The notes: generated from the letters alone by a model not told the origin. A stretch of DNA of 52,215 nt from Sedimentimonas flavescens (GCF_019264375.1 NZ_JAHVAI010000015.1:1-52215); one strand, 5' to 3'. Positions 1-8,077 are shown, numbered from the stretch's first letter. Translations and numbers: made by a program.

Positions 1-77
1 ACATCAAGGACCCCAGCCAGAACATAACCTGGACAACACCCCAGGGCGGCGACGGACCTAACTACCCGAATATGTAA
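1..77 (+). CDS. Electron transfer flavoprotein-ubiquinone oxidoreductase, C-terminal end only
   Basis: The window opens inside this gene. Only the last 24 whole codons plus a stop (TAA at 75-77) are present, read in the frame that begins at base 3. The visible tail starts IKDPSQNITW and ends PQGGDGPNYPNM. This matches my memory of the extreme C-terminus of ETF-QO, where the segment follows the last cysteines of the 4Fe-4S cluster and the protein ends in a Gly-rich P-x-GGxGPxY stretch. The enzyme passes electrons from acyl-CoA dehydrogenases, via ETF, to ubiquinone at the inner membrane. A strong hairpin follows 7 bases after the stop. The call rests on a short peptide. Confidence 0.75.
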   Translation, partial: IKDPSQNITWTTPQGGDGPNYPNM

Positions 78-84
78 GATATCA

Positions 85-119
85 GGCACCGCAGGGGAAA
101 CTCTGCGGTGCCGGTCTTT
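85..119 (+). terminator. Rho-independent terminator after ETF-QO
   Basis: A perfect 10-bp stem (GGCACCGCAG at 85-94, CTGCGGTGCC at 103-112) with an 8-base loop is followed by GGTCTTT. It closes the upstream transcript, so the TPR gene at 249 probably has its own promoter in the 120-248 gap. A run of ten G residues lies just after it (about 121-130). Confidence 0.8.
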
Positions 120-248
120 GCGGGGGGGGGCGGTACCAGTCACAACGCCGTGTTCGCATAGGGTGTACTGCCGCGCCGCGCACCCGCCGCATTGCCATGG
201 GCGCCAGGCCTCGCTACCTTCGCGGCAAACGACGCAAAGGATCCGCCT

Positions 249-1946
249 GTGCCTTTCAGCTTTTCGCTCCGCCCGTTGCTTCTGGCCAGCCTACTTGGAT
301 CGGCGCTTGCAGCGCCTGTCGCGGCGGACGAAGCGGGGCCTTATCTTGCCGCGCGGCTGGCTGCCGGCTTGAACGATTACCGGGCGGCGGCTGGCTATTA
401 CGCGCAACTGCTGCATGCGAATCCGCAGAACCGCGAACTGCAGGAATCCGCTCTGATCGCCAATGTTGTGCTCGGGAATTTCGACACTTCCGTTCAGATT
501 GCCGAAACCATGGGTGCACCAGAAGGCGGCAGCCAGATTGCGGCGATGACGCTGGTGGCCAAGGCAGGGCGCGATGAGGATTACGCCGCGCTGCTTGCGC
601 TGATGGACGCGGGCGCCGATCCGGGCCCGCTGCTCGGCGGGCTGGTGCGGGCCTGGGCGCTGGCCGGGCAGGGCCAGATGTCCGACGCGACAAAGCTTTT
701 CGACGACATGGCCAAGCAGCCGGGCCTTGGGGCTTTTGCCGCCTATCACAAGGCGCTTGCGCTGGCGATGGTGGGCGATTTCGAAGGCGCCGATGCGATC
801 TTTTCCGGCAAGTCGGGTGATCAGGTCAGCCCGACGCGCCGCGGCGTGATTGCCCATGTGCAGATCCTTTCGCAGCTGGAGCGTAACGCCGATGCCATCA
901 CGCTGCTTGACAGCACCTTCGGCACGGAGCTTGACCCTGAGCTGAGTGAGATGCGCGCCGCGCTGGCTGCGGGCGAGACCGCCGATTTTTCAATGATCAA
1001 CAGCGCGCGCGACGGGGTCGCCGAGGTCTATTTCACGCTTGGCTCGGCGCTGGCAGGTGATGCACCGGATGCGTTCACCCTGGTGCATCTGCGGCTTGCC
1101 GCAATGCTGCGCCCCGATCACGCGGATTCGATCCTTTTGACAGCGTCGCTTTTCGAGCAAATCGGCCGCCACGATCTTGCAATCGACACCTACACGCTGA
1201 TCCCGCCCGACAGTCTGGTGTTTCACGCGGCCGAACTCGGCCGGGCCGAGGCGATGGTTCAGGAAGAGCGCACCGATGCCGCCATCGAGGTGCTTGAGCA
1301 ACTGACCCGCAGCAGGCCCGAACTCGCCGGGGTCTGGACCGCGCTTGGCGACACTCTGCGCCGCGAAGAACGCTACAAAGAGGCTGCGGTCGCCTATGAC
1401 AAGGCGATTAATCTCTTGGGGGAGCCGCAGCCGGGCAACTGGTTCGTCTGGTATGCCCGCGCCATCGCCCATGAACGCTCGGACGAGTGGGAGAAGGCAG
1501 AGGCAGGCTTTCGCGAGGCGCTCAAGCTCAGCCCCGATCAGCCGGCGGTGTTGAACTACCTTGGGTATTCCTATGTCGAGCGGAAGGAAAACCTCGACGA
1601 GGCGCTCTCGATGATCGAGCGCGCGGTCGCCGCGCGCCCCGATGCGGGCTACATCGTCGACAGCCTCGGCTGGGTGCTCTACCGCTTGGGGCGCTATGCT
1701 GAGGCGGTCGTGCAGATGGAACGCGCGGTCGAGCTTGAGGCCGTGGACCCGCTGGTGAACGACCATCTGGGCGATGTCTACTGGGCGGTGGGGCGCAAGC
1801 GCGAGGCCGAGTTCCAGTGGAAACGTGCGATCAGCTTCGGCCCGGGCGACGATCTGGATATGGACCGCGTGCGCCGCAAGCTTGAGGTCGGCCTCGACAA
1901 GGTGCTCGAGGAAGAGGGCGCCGAGCCCCTGAAACCCGCGCAATGA
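249..1946 (+). CDS. Exported tetratricopeptide repeat protein
   Basis: This 565-residue protein starts at GTG 249, which has AAAGGA at 236-241 in front of it. A longer frame opens at ATG 192, but it would put about 19 polar residues before the signal sequence. From GTG the protein begins with a hydrophobic segment (about residues 8-20) ending in an Ala-x-Ala-like site, so it is probably exported to the periplasm. The rest is alpha-helical, with TPR-like repeats clearest in the last third (about residues 370-540, for example LGYSYVERKENLDEAL). Such proteins act as scaffolds in envelope complexes and no enzyme motif is visible. The stop overlaps the ispE start in an ATGA, so the two are translationally coupled. 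Specific partner unknown. Confidence 0.85.
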   Translation: MPFSFSLRPLLLASLLGSALAAPVAADEAGPYLAARLAAGLNDYRAAAGYYAQLLHANPQNRELQESALIANVVLGNFDTSVQIAETMGAPEGGSQIAAMTLVAKAGRDEDYAALLALMDAGADPGPLLGGLVRAWALAGQGQMSDATKLFDDMAKQPGLGAFAAYHKALALAMVGDFEGADAIFSGKSGDQVSPTRRGVIAHVQILSQLERNADAITLLDSTFGTELDPELSEMRAALAAGETADFSMINSARDGVAEVYFTLGSALAGDAPDAFTLVHLRLAAMLRPDHADSILLTASLFEQIGRHDLAIDTYTLIPPDSLVFHAAELGRAEAMVQEERTDAAIEVLEQLTRSRPELAGVWTALGDTLRREERYKEAAVAYDKAINLLGEPQPGNWFVWYARAIAHERSDEWEKAEAGFREALKLSPDQPAVLNYLGYSYVERKENLDEALSMIERAVAARPDAGYIVDSLGWVLYRLGRYAEAVVQMERAVELEAVDPLVNDHLGDVYWAVGRKREAEFQWKRAISFGPGDDLDMDRVRRKLEVGLDKVLEEEGAEPLKPAQ

Positions 1947-2860
1947 GCGCGCTTTCGGTCTTTGCGCCGGCCAAGATCAACCTTGCCCTGCATGTAACCG
2001 GGCAGCGGGAGGACGGCTATCACCTGCTCGACAGCCTGGTTGCCTTCTCCCCGGTCGGGGATCGGCTGACATTGCGCCCGGCCGAGGAGTTTTCGATGAC
2101 GGTCTCGGGGCCCGAGGCGCAGGGCGTTCCTACGGACCACTCAAACCTCGTGCTGAAAGGTGCGGCGTTTTTCGCCGAGCATACGGGTATGACGGGCGGC
2201 GTGGCCTTCCAGCTCGAAAAGAACCTGCCCGCGGCTTCGGGTATCGGCGGCGGTTCGTCCGATGCGGCAGCAGCCATTCGCGGGTTGTTGCAGATGGGCT
2301 TCGGTGACGCCCCCGCAGTGCAGGCCCGCGTGCTTGGCATGATTGGCGGCGCCCTCACGCGCCTTGGCGCGGACATCCCCATGTGTCTCTCTCCAGTCGC
2401 CCAACGCGTACGGGGCGTGGGAGAGGATCTGACACCGATACAGCTTCCGCCGCTGCCCTGCCTCTTGGTCAATCCCCGCGTTGAAGTGGCCACGCCAGCG
2501 GTCTTCAAGGCGTTGAGACAAAAAGATAATTCACCGCTGCCGGCGCCGCCCACATTCGCGACTTTGCAAGAGTGCATCGACTGGCTTGCGCAACAACGCA
2601 ACGATCTTCAGGCCCCGGCAATCGCCACAGCGCCAGTCATCGCCACGGTTCTCGAAACCCTCGCCACGCTGCCCGGTTGTCGTCTGGCACGCATGTCGGG
2701 CTCGGGCGCCACATGCTTTGCGCTCTTCGCCACACCCGCCGAAGCCCGCGCCGCCGAAACCGCGCTGCGCGCTGCCCGCCCCGAATGGTGGTGCGCCGAA
2801 GGCACCCTTGGCGATCAACGCGCCGCCTCGGCGCCACGCCCGGCTTTCAACGTGGTCTAA
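1943..2860 (+). CDS. ispE: 4-diphosphocytidyl-2-C-methyl-D-erythritol kinase
   Basis: A 305-residue GHMP-family kinase that phosphorylates CDP-methylerythritol in the MEP isoprenoid pathway, in the cytosol. Visible signatures are PAKINLAL at residues 9-16 with the conserved Lys11, the ATP-binding glycine-rich motif PAASGIGGGSSDAA at 96-109, and GADIPMC at 142-148 holding the catalytic Asp144. A late GSGAT motif (about residue 253) is the third GHMP motif. The start overlaps the TPR gene stop by 4 bases. The polyprenyl diphosphate synthase that uses products of this pathway lies next door on the opposite strand. Length is normal for the family. Confidence 0.96.
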   Translation: MSALSVFAPAKINLALHVTGQREDGYHLLDSLVAFSPVGDRLTLRPAEEFSMTVSGPEAQGVPTDHSNLVLKGAAFFAEHTGMTGGVAFQLEKNLPAASGIGGGSSDAAAAIRGLLQMGFGDAPAVQARVLGMIGGALTRLGADIPMCLSPVAQRVRGVGEDLTPIQLPPLPCLLVNPRVEVATPAVFKALRQKDNSPLPAPPTFATLQECIDWLAQQRNDLQAPAIATAPVIATVLETLATLPGCRLARMSGSGATCFALFATPAEARAAETALRAARPEWWCAEGTLGDQRAASAPRPAFNVV

Positions 2861-2909
2861 ATATCCCGGGGGTGAGCGGCACGGCCGCGAGGGGGCAGCG
2901 CCCCCTTCG
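2859..2909. repeat. Rhodobacteraceae-type intergenic repeat with hairpin
   Basis: The 51 bases between the convergent ispE and polyprenyl synthase genes read AAATATCCCGGGGGTGAGCG, then a GC-rich palindromic middle, then GGGGGC-AGC-GCCCCC followed by TT. I remember this arrangement (AAATATCCCGGGGG, variable middle, GGGGGCA-GCGCCCCC) as a common dispersed intergenic element in Rhodobacteraceae genomes; copy number cannot be tested here. The terminal hairpin (2891-2905) probably acts as the transcription terminator for ispE. Confidence 0.5.
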
Positions 2910-2911
2910 CC

Positions 2912-3913
2912 TCAGTTCAGCCGCGCGACGACGTAATCGGCCAGATCCGACAGCATATCGCGCAGATCATGCGCGGGCAGGGCATGCAGCGACGCCTTGG
3001 CCTTGTTTGCCCAGGCCAGCGCCTCAAGCCGCGTGGCCTCCAGCGTGCCGTGCTTGCGCATCAGCTCGAGCGCATGCTCCAGATCGCCGTCGCGCTGATC
3101 GCCCTTCTCGATGACACGGCTCCAGAAGGCGCGCTCCTCGGCATCCGCCTTGGCGACGGCCTTGATCACCGGCAGCGTCAGCTTGCGCTCGCGGAAGTCG
3201 TCACCCACGTTCTTGCCGATGACATCCGAGGCGCTCCCATAGTCGAGCAGGTCATCGACCATCTGGAAGGCAATCCCAAGCGCGTCGCCATACTCGAACA
3301 GCGCCCGCACCGCGTTCTCATGCGCGCCCGCGATCACGCCCCCCACCTCGGTCGCCGCCGAGAAGAGCGCAGCCGTCTTGCCGCGAATGACCTTGAGGTA
3401 GATCGCCTCGTTCGTCGCCAGATCCTGCGCGGCGGTCAGCTGCAGCACCTCGCCTTCCGCGATCACCGCCGAGGCATTCGCCAGGATCGACAGCACGCGC
3501 ATGTTGTTCGTGTCGGTCATCAACTGGAAACTGCGCGCAAACAGGTAGTCGCCGACCAAGACGGAACTCTTGTTGTCCCACAGCAGGTTCGCGGTCGGGC
3601 GGCCCCGGCGCTGCAGGCTTTCATCGACCACATCGTCATGCAGAAGCGTTGCGGTATGGATGAACTCGACCGTCGCGGCCAGATGCACATGGTAGGGACC
3701 GGCGTAGCCGCACAGCCGCGCGGCCGCCAGCGTCAGCATCGGGCGCAGGCGCTTGCCGCCGGCTTCGACAAGGTGCTGGGTAATCTCGGGAATGCGCGGC
3801 GCATGTTCCGAGGCCATCCGCTCTCGGATCAGGGCGTTGACCGCCGCCATATCCTCGGTCAGGGCCTTCGCCAGACGGTCATGCGGTTTCGTGGCCTTTT
3901 CATCGAGGCTCAT
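2912..3913 (-). CDS. Polyprenyl (probably decaprenyl/octaprenyl) diphosphate synthase
   Basis: A 333-residue trans-prenyltransferase that builds the long isoprenoid tail of ubiquinone from isopentenyl diphosphate. It shows the substrate-binding GGKRLRPML at residues 52-60, the first Asp-rich motif DDVVD at 93-97 followed by SLQRRGRPT, and the second DDLLD at 220-224. Two adjacent ATGs exist (3916 and 3913). The second is chosen because AAGGA then sits at a better distance. The open frame runs much further upstream (to 4438), but that extension is antisense to two other genes and lacks family similarity. Chain length cannot be read from sequence; C10 ubiquinone is usual in this group. Confidence 0.93.
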   Translation of the reverse strand: MSLDEKATKPHDRLAKALTEDMAAVNALIRERMASEHAPRIPEITQHLVEAGGKRLRPMLTLAAARLCGYAGPYHVHLAATVEFIHTATLLHDDVVDESLQRRGRPTANLLWDNKSSVLVGDYLFARSFQLMTDTNNMRVLSILANASAVIAEGEVLQLTAAQDLATNEAIYLKVIRGKTAALFSAATEVGGVIAGAHENAVRALFEYGDALGIAFQMVDDLLDYGSASDVIGKNVGDDFRERKLTLPVIKAVAKADAEERAFWSRVIEKGDQRDGDLEHALELMRKHGTLEATRLEALAWANKAKASLHALPAHDLRDMLSDLADYVVARLN

Positions 3914-3976
3914 CATTTTTCCTTCCCGATCCTCCCCGTCTCGACAGGGCGCGAGCTTGCCCCTAAGTGAGGGATT

Positions 3977-4189
3977 ATGAAAGAGCTTCTGCGCACCACG
4001 GATCCGGTGAAAATGGCCATGGCAACCGCCCTTCTTGAGGGCGAGGGTATAACGGCGTTTCAAATGGACGTCCACATGAGCGTGCTTGAAGGAAGCCTCG
4101 GGATATTGCCGCGCCGCTTGATGGTGCATCCGCGGGATGTCTTCCTTGCCAAGGTCATTCTGGCCGACAACCAGATCGGGTCGGATTGA
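3977..4189 (+). CDS. DUF2007 family small protein
   Basis: A 70-residue protein starting MKELLRTTDPVKMAMATALL with the pattern of DUF2007 (putative signal-transducing protein). This is a small alpha-beta fold in which a short N-terminal strand is followed by the helix carrying the A-x-x-LLEGEGI motif. The C-terminal LMVHPRDVFLAKVIL also fits. Function is not established for the family. It is divergent from the polyprenyl synthase (63 bases between starts) and its stop overlaps the ATG of the methyltransferase by one base (TGATG), so the two are probably co-translated. Confidence 0.8.
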   Translation: MKELLRTTDPVKMAMATALLEGEGITAFQMDVHMSVLEGSLGILPRRLMVHPRDVFLAKVILADNQIGSD

Positions 4190-4950
4190 TGTTTTCCGAG
4201 GCAGATCTGACGCATGACCGGTTTCTGGACGGGCGCCTGATGATCTGGCAGCCGCGCACGGGCTATCGGGCTGCGATGGACCCGGTCTTGCTGGCCGCCG
4301 CCTGTGCCGCCCAATCGGGCCAGTCCGTGTTGGAGCTTGGCTGCGGTGCGGGGGTGGCAAGCCTCTGTCTCGGGCGCCGCGTTGCAGGCCTCGTGTTAAC
4401 GGGCCTCGAACTTCAACCCGCCTATGCAGATCTGGCACGGCGCAACGCCGCCGCGAATGGCATCACGCTTGAGGTGCTTGAGGGTGATCTGGCGCATATG
4501 CCCGATACGCTGCGCGGGCGCGCCTTCGATCACGTGATCGCCAACCCTCCCTATTTCCCGCCGGGGCAGGGCACGGCGGCCCGCGACGCCGGGCGCGAGC
4601 AGGCGCAGCGAGAGACGACGCCCCTGTCGGACTGGGTCCGCCATGGCCTTAAACGGCTGAAGCCCGGCGGTTGGATCACGGTGATTCAGAACGCCGACCG
4701 TCTGCCGGAACTCCTGAGCGCCCTGTCGCAAGGCGCGGGCAGCATCGCCGTTCTGCCGATCGTTCCGCGCGCGGGTCGTGCGGCGGGGCGCGTGCTGGTT
4801 CAGGGGCGCAAAACCGGTCGCGGCGCGTTCCAACTGCTTGCGCCGCTTGTTTTGCATGCCGCACCACATCATGCTGCGGATGCCGAAGATTTGACGGAAA
4901 TTGCGCAAGATGTGCTGCGGCGCGGCGCAGAATTGCGCATGGGCCGCTAG
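4189..4950 (+). CDS. tRNA1(Val) (adenine37-N6)-methyltransferase-like protein
   Basis: A 253-residue class I SAM-dependent methyltransferase. The SAM-binding motif LELGCGAGVA lies around residues 48-57, and the N6-adenine signature NPPY at 119-122 is followed by F. This combination and the N-terminal D-x-x-L-x-G-R-L-x-I-WQP pattern are typical of COG4123 (TrmN6/YfiC), which methylates A37 of tRNA-Val or a related RNA. The start is ATG 4189, overlapping the DUF2007 stop by one base; an in-frame TTG one codon earlier is less likely. The exact RNA target is not proven by sequence. Confidence 0.85.
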   Translation: MFSEADLTHDRFLDGRLMIWQPRTGYRAAMDPVLLAAACAAQSGQSVLELGCGAGVASLCLGRRVAGLVLTGLELQPAYADLARRNAAANGITLEVLEGDLAHMPDTLRGRAFDHVIANPPYFPPGQGTAARDAGREQAQRETTPLSDWVRHGLKRLKPGGWITVIQNADRLPELLSALSQGAGSIAVLPIVPRAGRAAGRVLVQGRKTGRGAFQLLAPLVLHAAPHHAADAEDLTEIAQDVLRRGAELRMGR

Positions 4951-4986
4951 AGTTTTAGCAAGATTTCGCGAGCAGGGCGGTAATTG

Positions 4987-5004
4987 TGTCGCAGCATTGC
5001 GACA
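4987..5004. promoter_or_regulatory. Perfect inverted repeat upstream of the YdcH-like gene
   Basis: TGTCGCA-GCAT-TGCGACA is a perfect 7-bp inverted repeat with a 4-base spacer, 66 bases before the YdcH-like start, in the only non-coding gap of this stretch (4951-5069). It could be an operator or an RNA hairpin in a leader. No T-tract follows, so it is a poor terminator candidate for the methyltransferase gene. Confidence 0.4.
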
Positions 5005-5069
5005 ACGGCGTGACACGACTCAGAATCTGTGCTGCAATCGGCTCATCAGCAACAGGAGAGGAGACTGCC

Positions 5070-5237
5070 ATGTCGCTAAGTTCGCACATCACCGAACTTC
5101 GCAAGAAACATCAGGCATTGTCGGTCGAAGTTGAAAGAGCGACCCGTAGCCCCGGTGCTAGCGATTTCGACATCGCCGAGATGAAGAAGCAGAAACTCCG
5201 CATCAAGGAAGAAATCGCGCGTCTCGAACAGGCGTGA
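5070..5237 (+). CDS. YdcH-like (DUF465) small coiled-coil protein
   Basis: A 55-residue protein, MSLSSHITELRKKHQALSVE at the start, ending in a charged helix with KKQKLRIKEEIARLEQ. This is the DUF465/YdcH pattern of two antiparallel helices. The start at ATG 5070 follows AGGAGAGGAG (5054-5063); the open frame extends to 4986 but without a ribosome site. Members are widespread in Proteobacteria and their molecular role is unknown. It appears monocistronic, with a hairpin just after the stop. Confidence 0.85.
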   Translation: MSLSSHITELRKKHQALSVEVERATRSPGASDFDIAEMKKQKLRIKEEIARLEQA

Positions 5238-5252
5238 GTGCGACTTGAGTAG

Positions 5253-5275
5253 CCCGATCCGGTGGTTGGATCGGG
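5253..5275. terminator. Hairpin between convergent genes
   Basis: CCCGATCC (5253-5260) and GGATCGGG (5268-5275) form an 8-bp perfect stem with a 7-base loop, between the YdcH-like gene and the oppositely oriented DMT transporter. There is no clear T-tract on either side; it probably acts as a bidirectional terminator. Confidence 0.55.
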
Positions 5276-5283
5276 CCCGACGA

Positions 5284-6162
5284 TCAGCGCGATCGGCTCG
5301 CCATGGCGGCAAGAAAGGCCCCGGCAGCGATCATCGCGGCCGCCAGGACCAGTAGGAGACTGGCGGCTGCGACGCCCGCCGCGACCAGCGCAAGGGTCGA
5401 AAGCAAGGGGGCCGCGTAAGAGGCCGTGCCAAGCATCTGGATATCGCCGCGTTTGACGCCGATATCCCAGGTATAGAAGGCCAGCCCGACCGGCCCGATC
5501 CCCAAAGCCAGAACCGAAGCCCACCCGCGCGTTGTCGCGGGCCAAAGCGTTTCTTCCAGCGCCAGATGCGCGACGCCCGACAGGGCCGCCGTCGCAAGGC
5601 AATAGACCGCGACCGCCGCCGTGGGAACGGCCCCCAGGCGGCGCGAGATCAGCGAATAACTCGACCAGGTCAGCGCACAAAGGAAGGCAAGCCCGTAGCC
5701 CGGCAGCGATTCGGTGCTGGCCGCCACGCCGCCGCGCGCGACGATCATTGCGGCGCCAGCAAAGGCGACCAGCGCGCCGATGATATGCAGCGCGCGCAGC
5801 CGCTCGCCCGGCAGCAGCCCCGAGAAGATGACGATCAGCAGCGGCCAGAGATAGGCGATTAGGCTGGCCTCGGCCGGGGGCGCAAGGCGCAGCGCAGAGA
5901 AATAAAGCAGGTGATAGCCGAAAAGCGCCGCCGTGCCGAAAGCATAGACCTTCCACGAGATTCGGGTGAGCACACCAAATCCCTCGGTCGTCGCGACCCA
6001 TATCAAACCGATCGCGCCGCCGATGGCAAAGCAGATCGCGTTCAGTTGCAGCGGCGGCACCGGGGCCGAGCCCACGGTAAACAGCGCCAGAAGCGCCCAA
6101 AGCGCCACAGCGCTGAAGCCGATCAGGGTGGTGCGCAGCCTACCATTTGGTTCGGAAGTCAC
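5284..6162 (-). CDS. DMT superfamily (EamA) exporter, YddG-like
   Basis: A 292-residue membrane protein with about ten hydrophobic segments and two EamA repeats. The segment around residues 75-115 (LLYFSALRLAPPAEASLIAY then WPLLIVIFSG) resembles the aromatic amino-acid exporter YddG branch. The start is taken as GTG 6162 because AGGAGG sits 6 bases before it; the frame runs on to 6438 but would then be inside and antiphase to the LysR gene. The start overlaps the last 23 bases of the upstream LysR gene on the same strand, so the two form an operon and the regulator may control export. Substrate is not determinable. Confidence 0.85.
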   Translation of the reverse strand: MTSEPNGRLRTTLIGFSAVALWALLALFTVGSAPVPPLQLNAICFAIGGAIGLIWVATTEGFGVLTRISWKVYAFGTAALFGYHLLYFSALRLAPPAEASLIAYLWPLLIVIFSGLLPGERLRALHIIGALVAFAGAAMIVARGGVAASTESLPGYGLAFLCALTWSSYSLISRRLGAVPTAAVAVYCLATAALSGVAHLALEETLWPATTRGWASVLALGIGPVGLAFYTWDIGVKRGDIQMLGTASYAAPLLSTLALVAAGVAAASLLLVLAAAMIAAGAFLAAMASRSR

Positions 6163-7072
6163 GGTCTGCCTCCTGCTCGGCCATCGCGGCGGCCTCCTGC
6201 TGCAACCAGTCCAGAAAGGTGCGGACGGGCGTGCGGGACTCGGCCTCTGGCGCGCAGAGATAGCGATAACTCTCGCGCGCCACCAGAGCCACGGCGAAGG
6301 GGGCAACCAACTGGCCATTGCGCAGCGCCTCGGAGGCCAGCGTATGGCGGCCAAGGGCGACGCCGGCGCCGCTGATCGCTGCATCGAGCGCATGGTCTGC
6401 CTGTGAAAACTGCGACCCACCCGAGGGCGCCGCGTCAAGGCCTGCCGCGCGAAACCACCCCGCCCAGTCGATCGTCGGATTCATGAACGGACTTTCGTCG
6501 TGGTGCAAAAGGGGCGCGTGGCGCAGGCTCTCGGCGGTTGGGAATTCGGCGGCAAGTTCGGGTGTCATCATCGGCGTCAGCCATTCGCGTAGCAGAACGC
6601 CGCTATAAAGCCCCTCGGCGCGATCCGGGCCGAAACGGATCGCGACATCCATATCGTCGTGGCGCAGGTCAAGCAGCCGGAAGGTCGCGCTGAAACGCAA
6701 CTCGATCTCGGGGTGGGCGCGGGCGAAGGCAAAAAGACGCGGCGCGAGCCATTTCGAGGTGAATGCGGGCCCTGCGGTGACATTGACCAAGTGGCCCTGT
6801 GGCGGGCGCAGCGCGCTGCGCCAGGCGCGGCGAAGGCTTTCCATCCCGTCGCGCACGCCGGGCAGCAGGCGTTGCCCCGCCTCGCTGAGCGAAACCGAGC
6901 GGTGGGCGCGAATGAAGACGGGCTGGCCCCGGATCTCTTCAAGCTGCCGGATCTGAAAGGAAAGCGCCGCGGGGGTGACGTGCAATTCCTCTGCCGCGCT
7001 CTGGAACGAGAGGTGGCGAGCAGCGGCCTCAAAGGCCCGCAGGGCAGTCAGGGGCAGATTGTCCGGATTCAT
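6140..7072 (-). CDS. LysR-family transcriptional regulator (GcvA-like)
   Basis: A 310-residue regulator with an N-terminal winged HTH (residues 6-65: LTALRAFEAAARHLSFQSAA, then VTPAALSFQIRQLEE) and a periplasmic-binding-like effector domain (about 92-295). The pattern LPLTALRAFEAAARHLSF is typical of the GcvA subgroup. It is transcribed immediately before, and overlaps, the DMT exporter. Its own promoter must lie in 7073-7170, an AT-rich stretch holding the palindrome TTCAGTGCTGAA. The effector is unknown; an amino acid is plausible because of the YddG-like partner. Confidence 0.92.
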   Translation of the reverse strand: MNPDNLPLTALRAFEAAARHLSFQSAAEELHVTPAALSFQIRQLEEIRGQPVFIRAHRSVSLSEAGQRLLPGVRDGMESLRRAWRSALRPPQGHLVNVTAGPAFTSKWLAPRLFAFARAHPEIELRFSATFRLLDLRHDDMDVAIRFGPDRAEGLYSGVLLREWLTPMMTPELAAEFPTAESLRHAPLLHHDESPFMNPTIDWAGWFRAAGLDAAPSGGSQFSQADHALDAAISGAGVALGRHTLASEALRNGQLVAPFAVALVARESYRYLCAPEAESRTPVRTFLDWLQQEAAAMAEQEADRDFRTKW

Positions 7073-7092
7073 TTCAATTAAGATATTCTTGT

Positions 7093-7104
7093 TTCAGTGC
7101 TGAA
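7093..7104. promoter_or_regulatory. Palindrome in the LysR promoter region
   Basis: TTCAG-TG-CTGAA is a perfect palindrome 21 bases upstream of the LysR start, within an AT-rich gap. It is framed by ATTC (7085-7088) and GAAT (7102-7105), giving a LysR-like dyad. Candidate autoregulatory site; no functional evidence. Confidence 0.35.
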
Positions 7105-7176
7105 TTTAACTCGTTTGTGCCAATTATTCAAAGCTGAGATCTTGTGGGTGCAGAGATTTTCTTGATGGAGACGCAA

Positions 7177-7344
7177 ATGCTGCAAATCCCCACATCGCCG
7201 CGGCAAGAGCGGGCTATGGTCCGCGCACACTGCCTGCGCCGTGAGGCGTTTCGCCGACTCTGGTCGGCCATGGCGCAGATCACGTTGGCCCGGCCAACGA
7301 AAAAGGCCGCCCCTGTTCAGGGACGGCCCGAAGCTTGCCACTAA
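7177..7344 (+). CDS. Possible small basic protein, divergent from LysR
   Basis: A 55-codon frame whose ATG at 7177 has GGAG 6 bases before it. The first part (IPTSPRQERAMVRAHCLRRE, then AFRRLWSAMAQ) looks like a plausible amphipathic, Arg-rich helix. The last 17 codons, however, simply translate the terminator hairpin of the oppositely oriented phaB. It could be a real small gene that reads through that structure, or chance. I do not recognise a family. Confidence 0.3.
   Translation: MLQIPTSPRQERAMVRAHCLRREAFRRLWSAMAQITLARPTKKAAPVQGRPEACH
7299..7329 (-). terminator. phaB terminator
   Basis: Read on the minus strand: GGGCCGTCCCTGAACAGGGG, CGGCC, then five T. The stem pairs GGCCGTCCCTG with CAGGGGCGGCC (one G:T pair) around a short loop. 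It lies 23 bases past the phaB stop and is a textbook rho-independent terminator for the phaA-phaB transcript. Confidence 0.85.
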
Positions 7345-7351
7345 GCGCAGA

Positions 7352-8077
7352 TCAGACGACGAACTGGCCACCGTTGGCCGAGATGGTCGAACCGGTGATG
7401 AAGCCGGCTTCGTCCGAGGCCAGGAAGACCACGCAGCGTGCAATCTCTTCCGGCTCGCCCAGGCGGCCGACGGGGATCTGCGGGATGATGCGCTCGTTCA
7501 GCACTTTCTCGTCGATGGCGCGAACCATCTCGGTCGCGATGTAGCCGGGGCAGATCGCGTTCACGGTGATGCCGGCGCGCGCGCCTTCCTGAGCCAGAGC
7601 CTTGGTGAAACCGAGATCGCCCGATTTCGCGGCCGAGTAGTTGGCCTGACCGGCCTGACCCTTCTGACCGTTGACCGACGAGATGTTGATGATGCGGCCG
7701 AACTTGCGGTCGCGCATGCCCGACCACAGCGGGTGCGCCATGTTGAACACGCCGCTCAGGTTGGTGTCGATCACCTCTTTCCACTGCTGCGGGGTCATCT
7801 TGTGGAACATCGCGTCACGGGTGATGCCCGCGTTGTTGACCAGCACTTCGACGGGGCCGAGATCGGCCTCGACCTGAGCGATACCCGCGGCGCAGGCGTC
7901 ATAATCGGCAACCGACCACTTGTAGGTCTTGATGCCCGTTTCGGCGGTGAACTTGGCGGCGGCTTCATCATTGCCAGCGTAGTTCGCGGCGACGGTGTAG
8001 CCGGCGTTCTTCAGGGCAATGGAGATGGCCGCGCCAATACCGCGCGAACCACCGGTGACAAGAGCAACTCGGGACAT
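7352..8077 (-). CDS. phaB: Acetoacetyl-CoA reductase (NADPH)
   Basis: A 241-residue short-chain dehydrogenase that reduces acetoacetyl-CoA to (R)-3-hydroxybutyryl-CoA for polyhydroxybutyrate synthesis. The Rossmann motif TGGSRGIG is at residues 8-15, NNAG at 81-84, and the catalytic Ser134, Tyr147 and Lys151 are in ISSVNG and YSAAK. Family-specific features such as VNNAGITRD and the SVNGQKGQ-x-GQ segment separate PhaB from FabG. It lies downstream of phaA on the same strand, separated by 106 bases that hold a strong hairpin, with its own GAGGAAT ribosome site. Confidence 0.96.
   Translation of the reverse strand: MSRVALVTGGSRGIGAAISIALKNAGYTVAANYAGNDEAAAKFTAETGIKTYKWSVADYDACAAGIAQVEADLGPVEVLVNNAGITRDAMFHKMTPQQWKEVIDTNLSGVFNMAHPLWSGMRDRKFGRIINISSVNGQKGQAGQANYSAAKSGDLGFTKALAQEGARAGITVNAICPGYIATEMVRAIDEKVLNERIIPQIPVGRLGEPEEIARCVVFLASDEAGFITGSTISANGGQFVV

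Noticed and set aside
121-130. The run of ten G residues as a phase-variable tract
   Set aside because: It lies between a terminator and the promoter region of the TPR gene, not in a coding frame. Slippage could still affect a promoter, but nothing else supports it.
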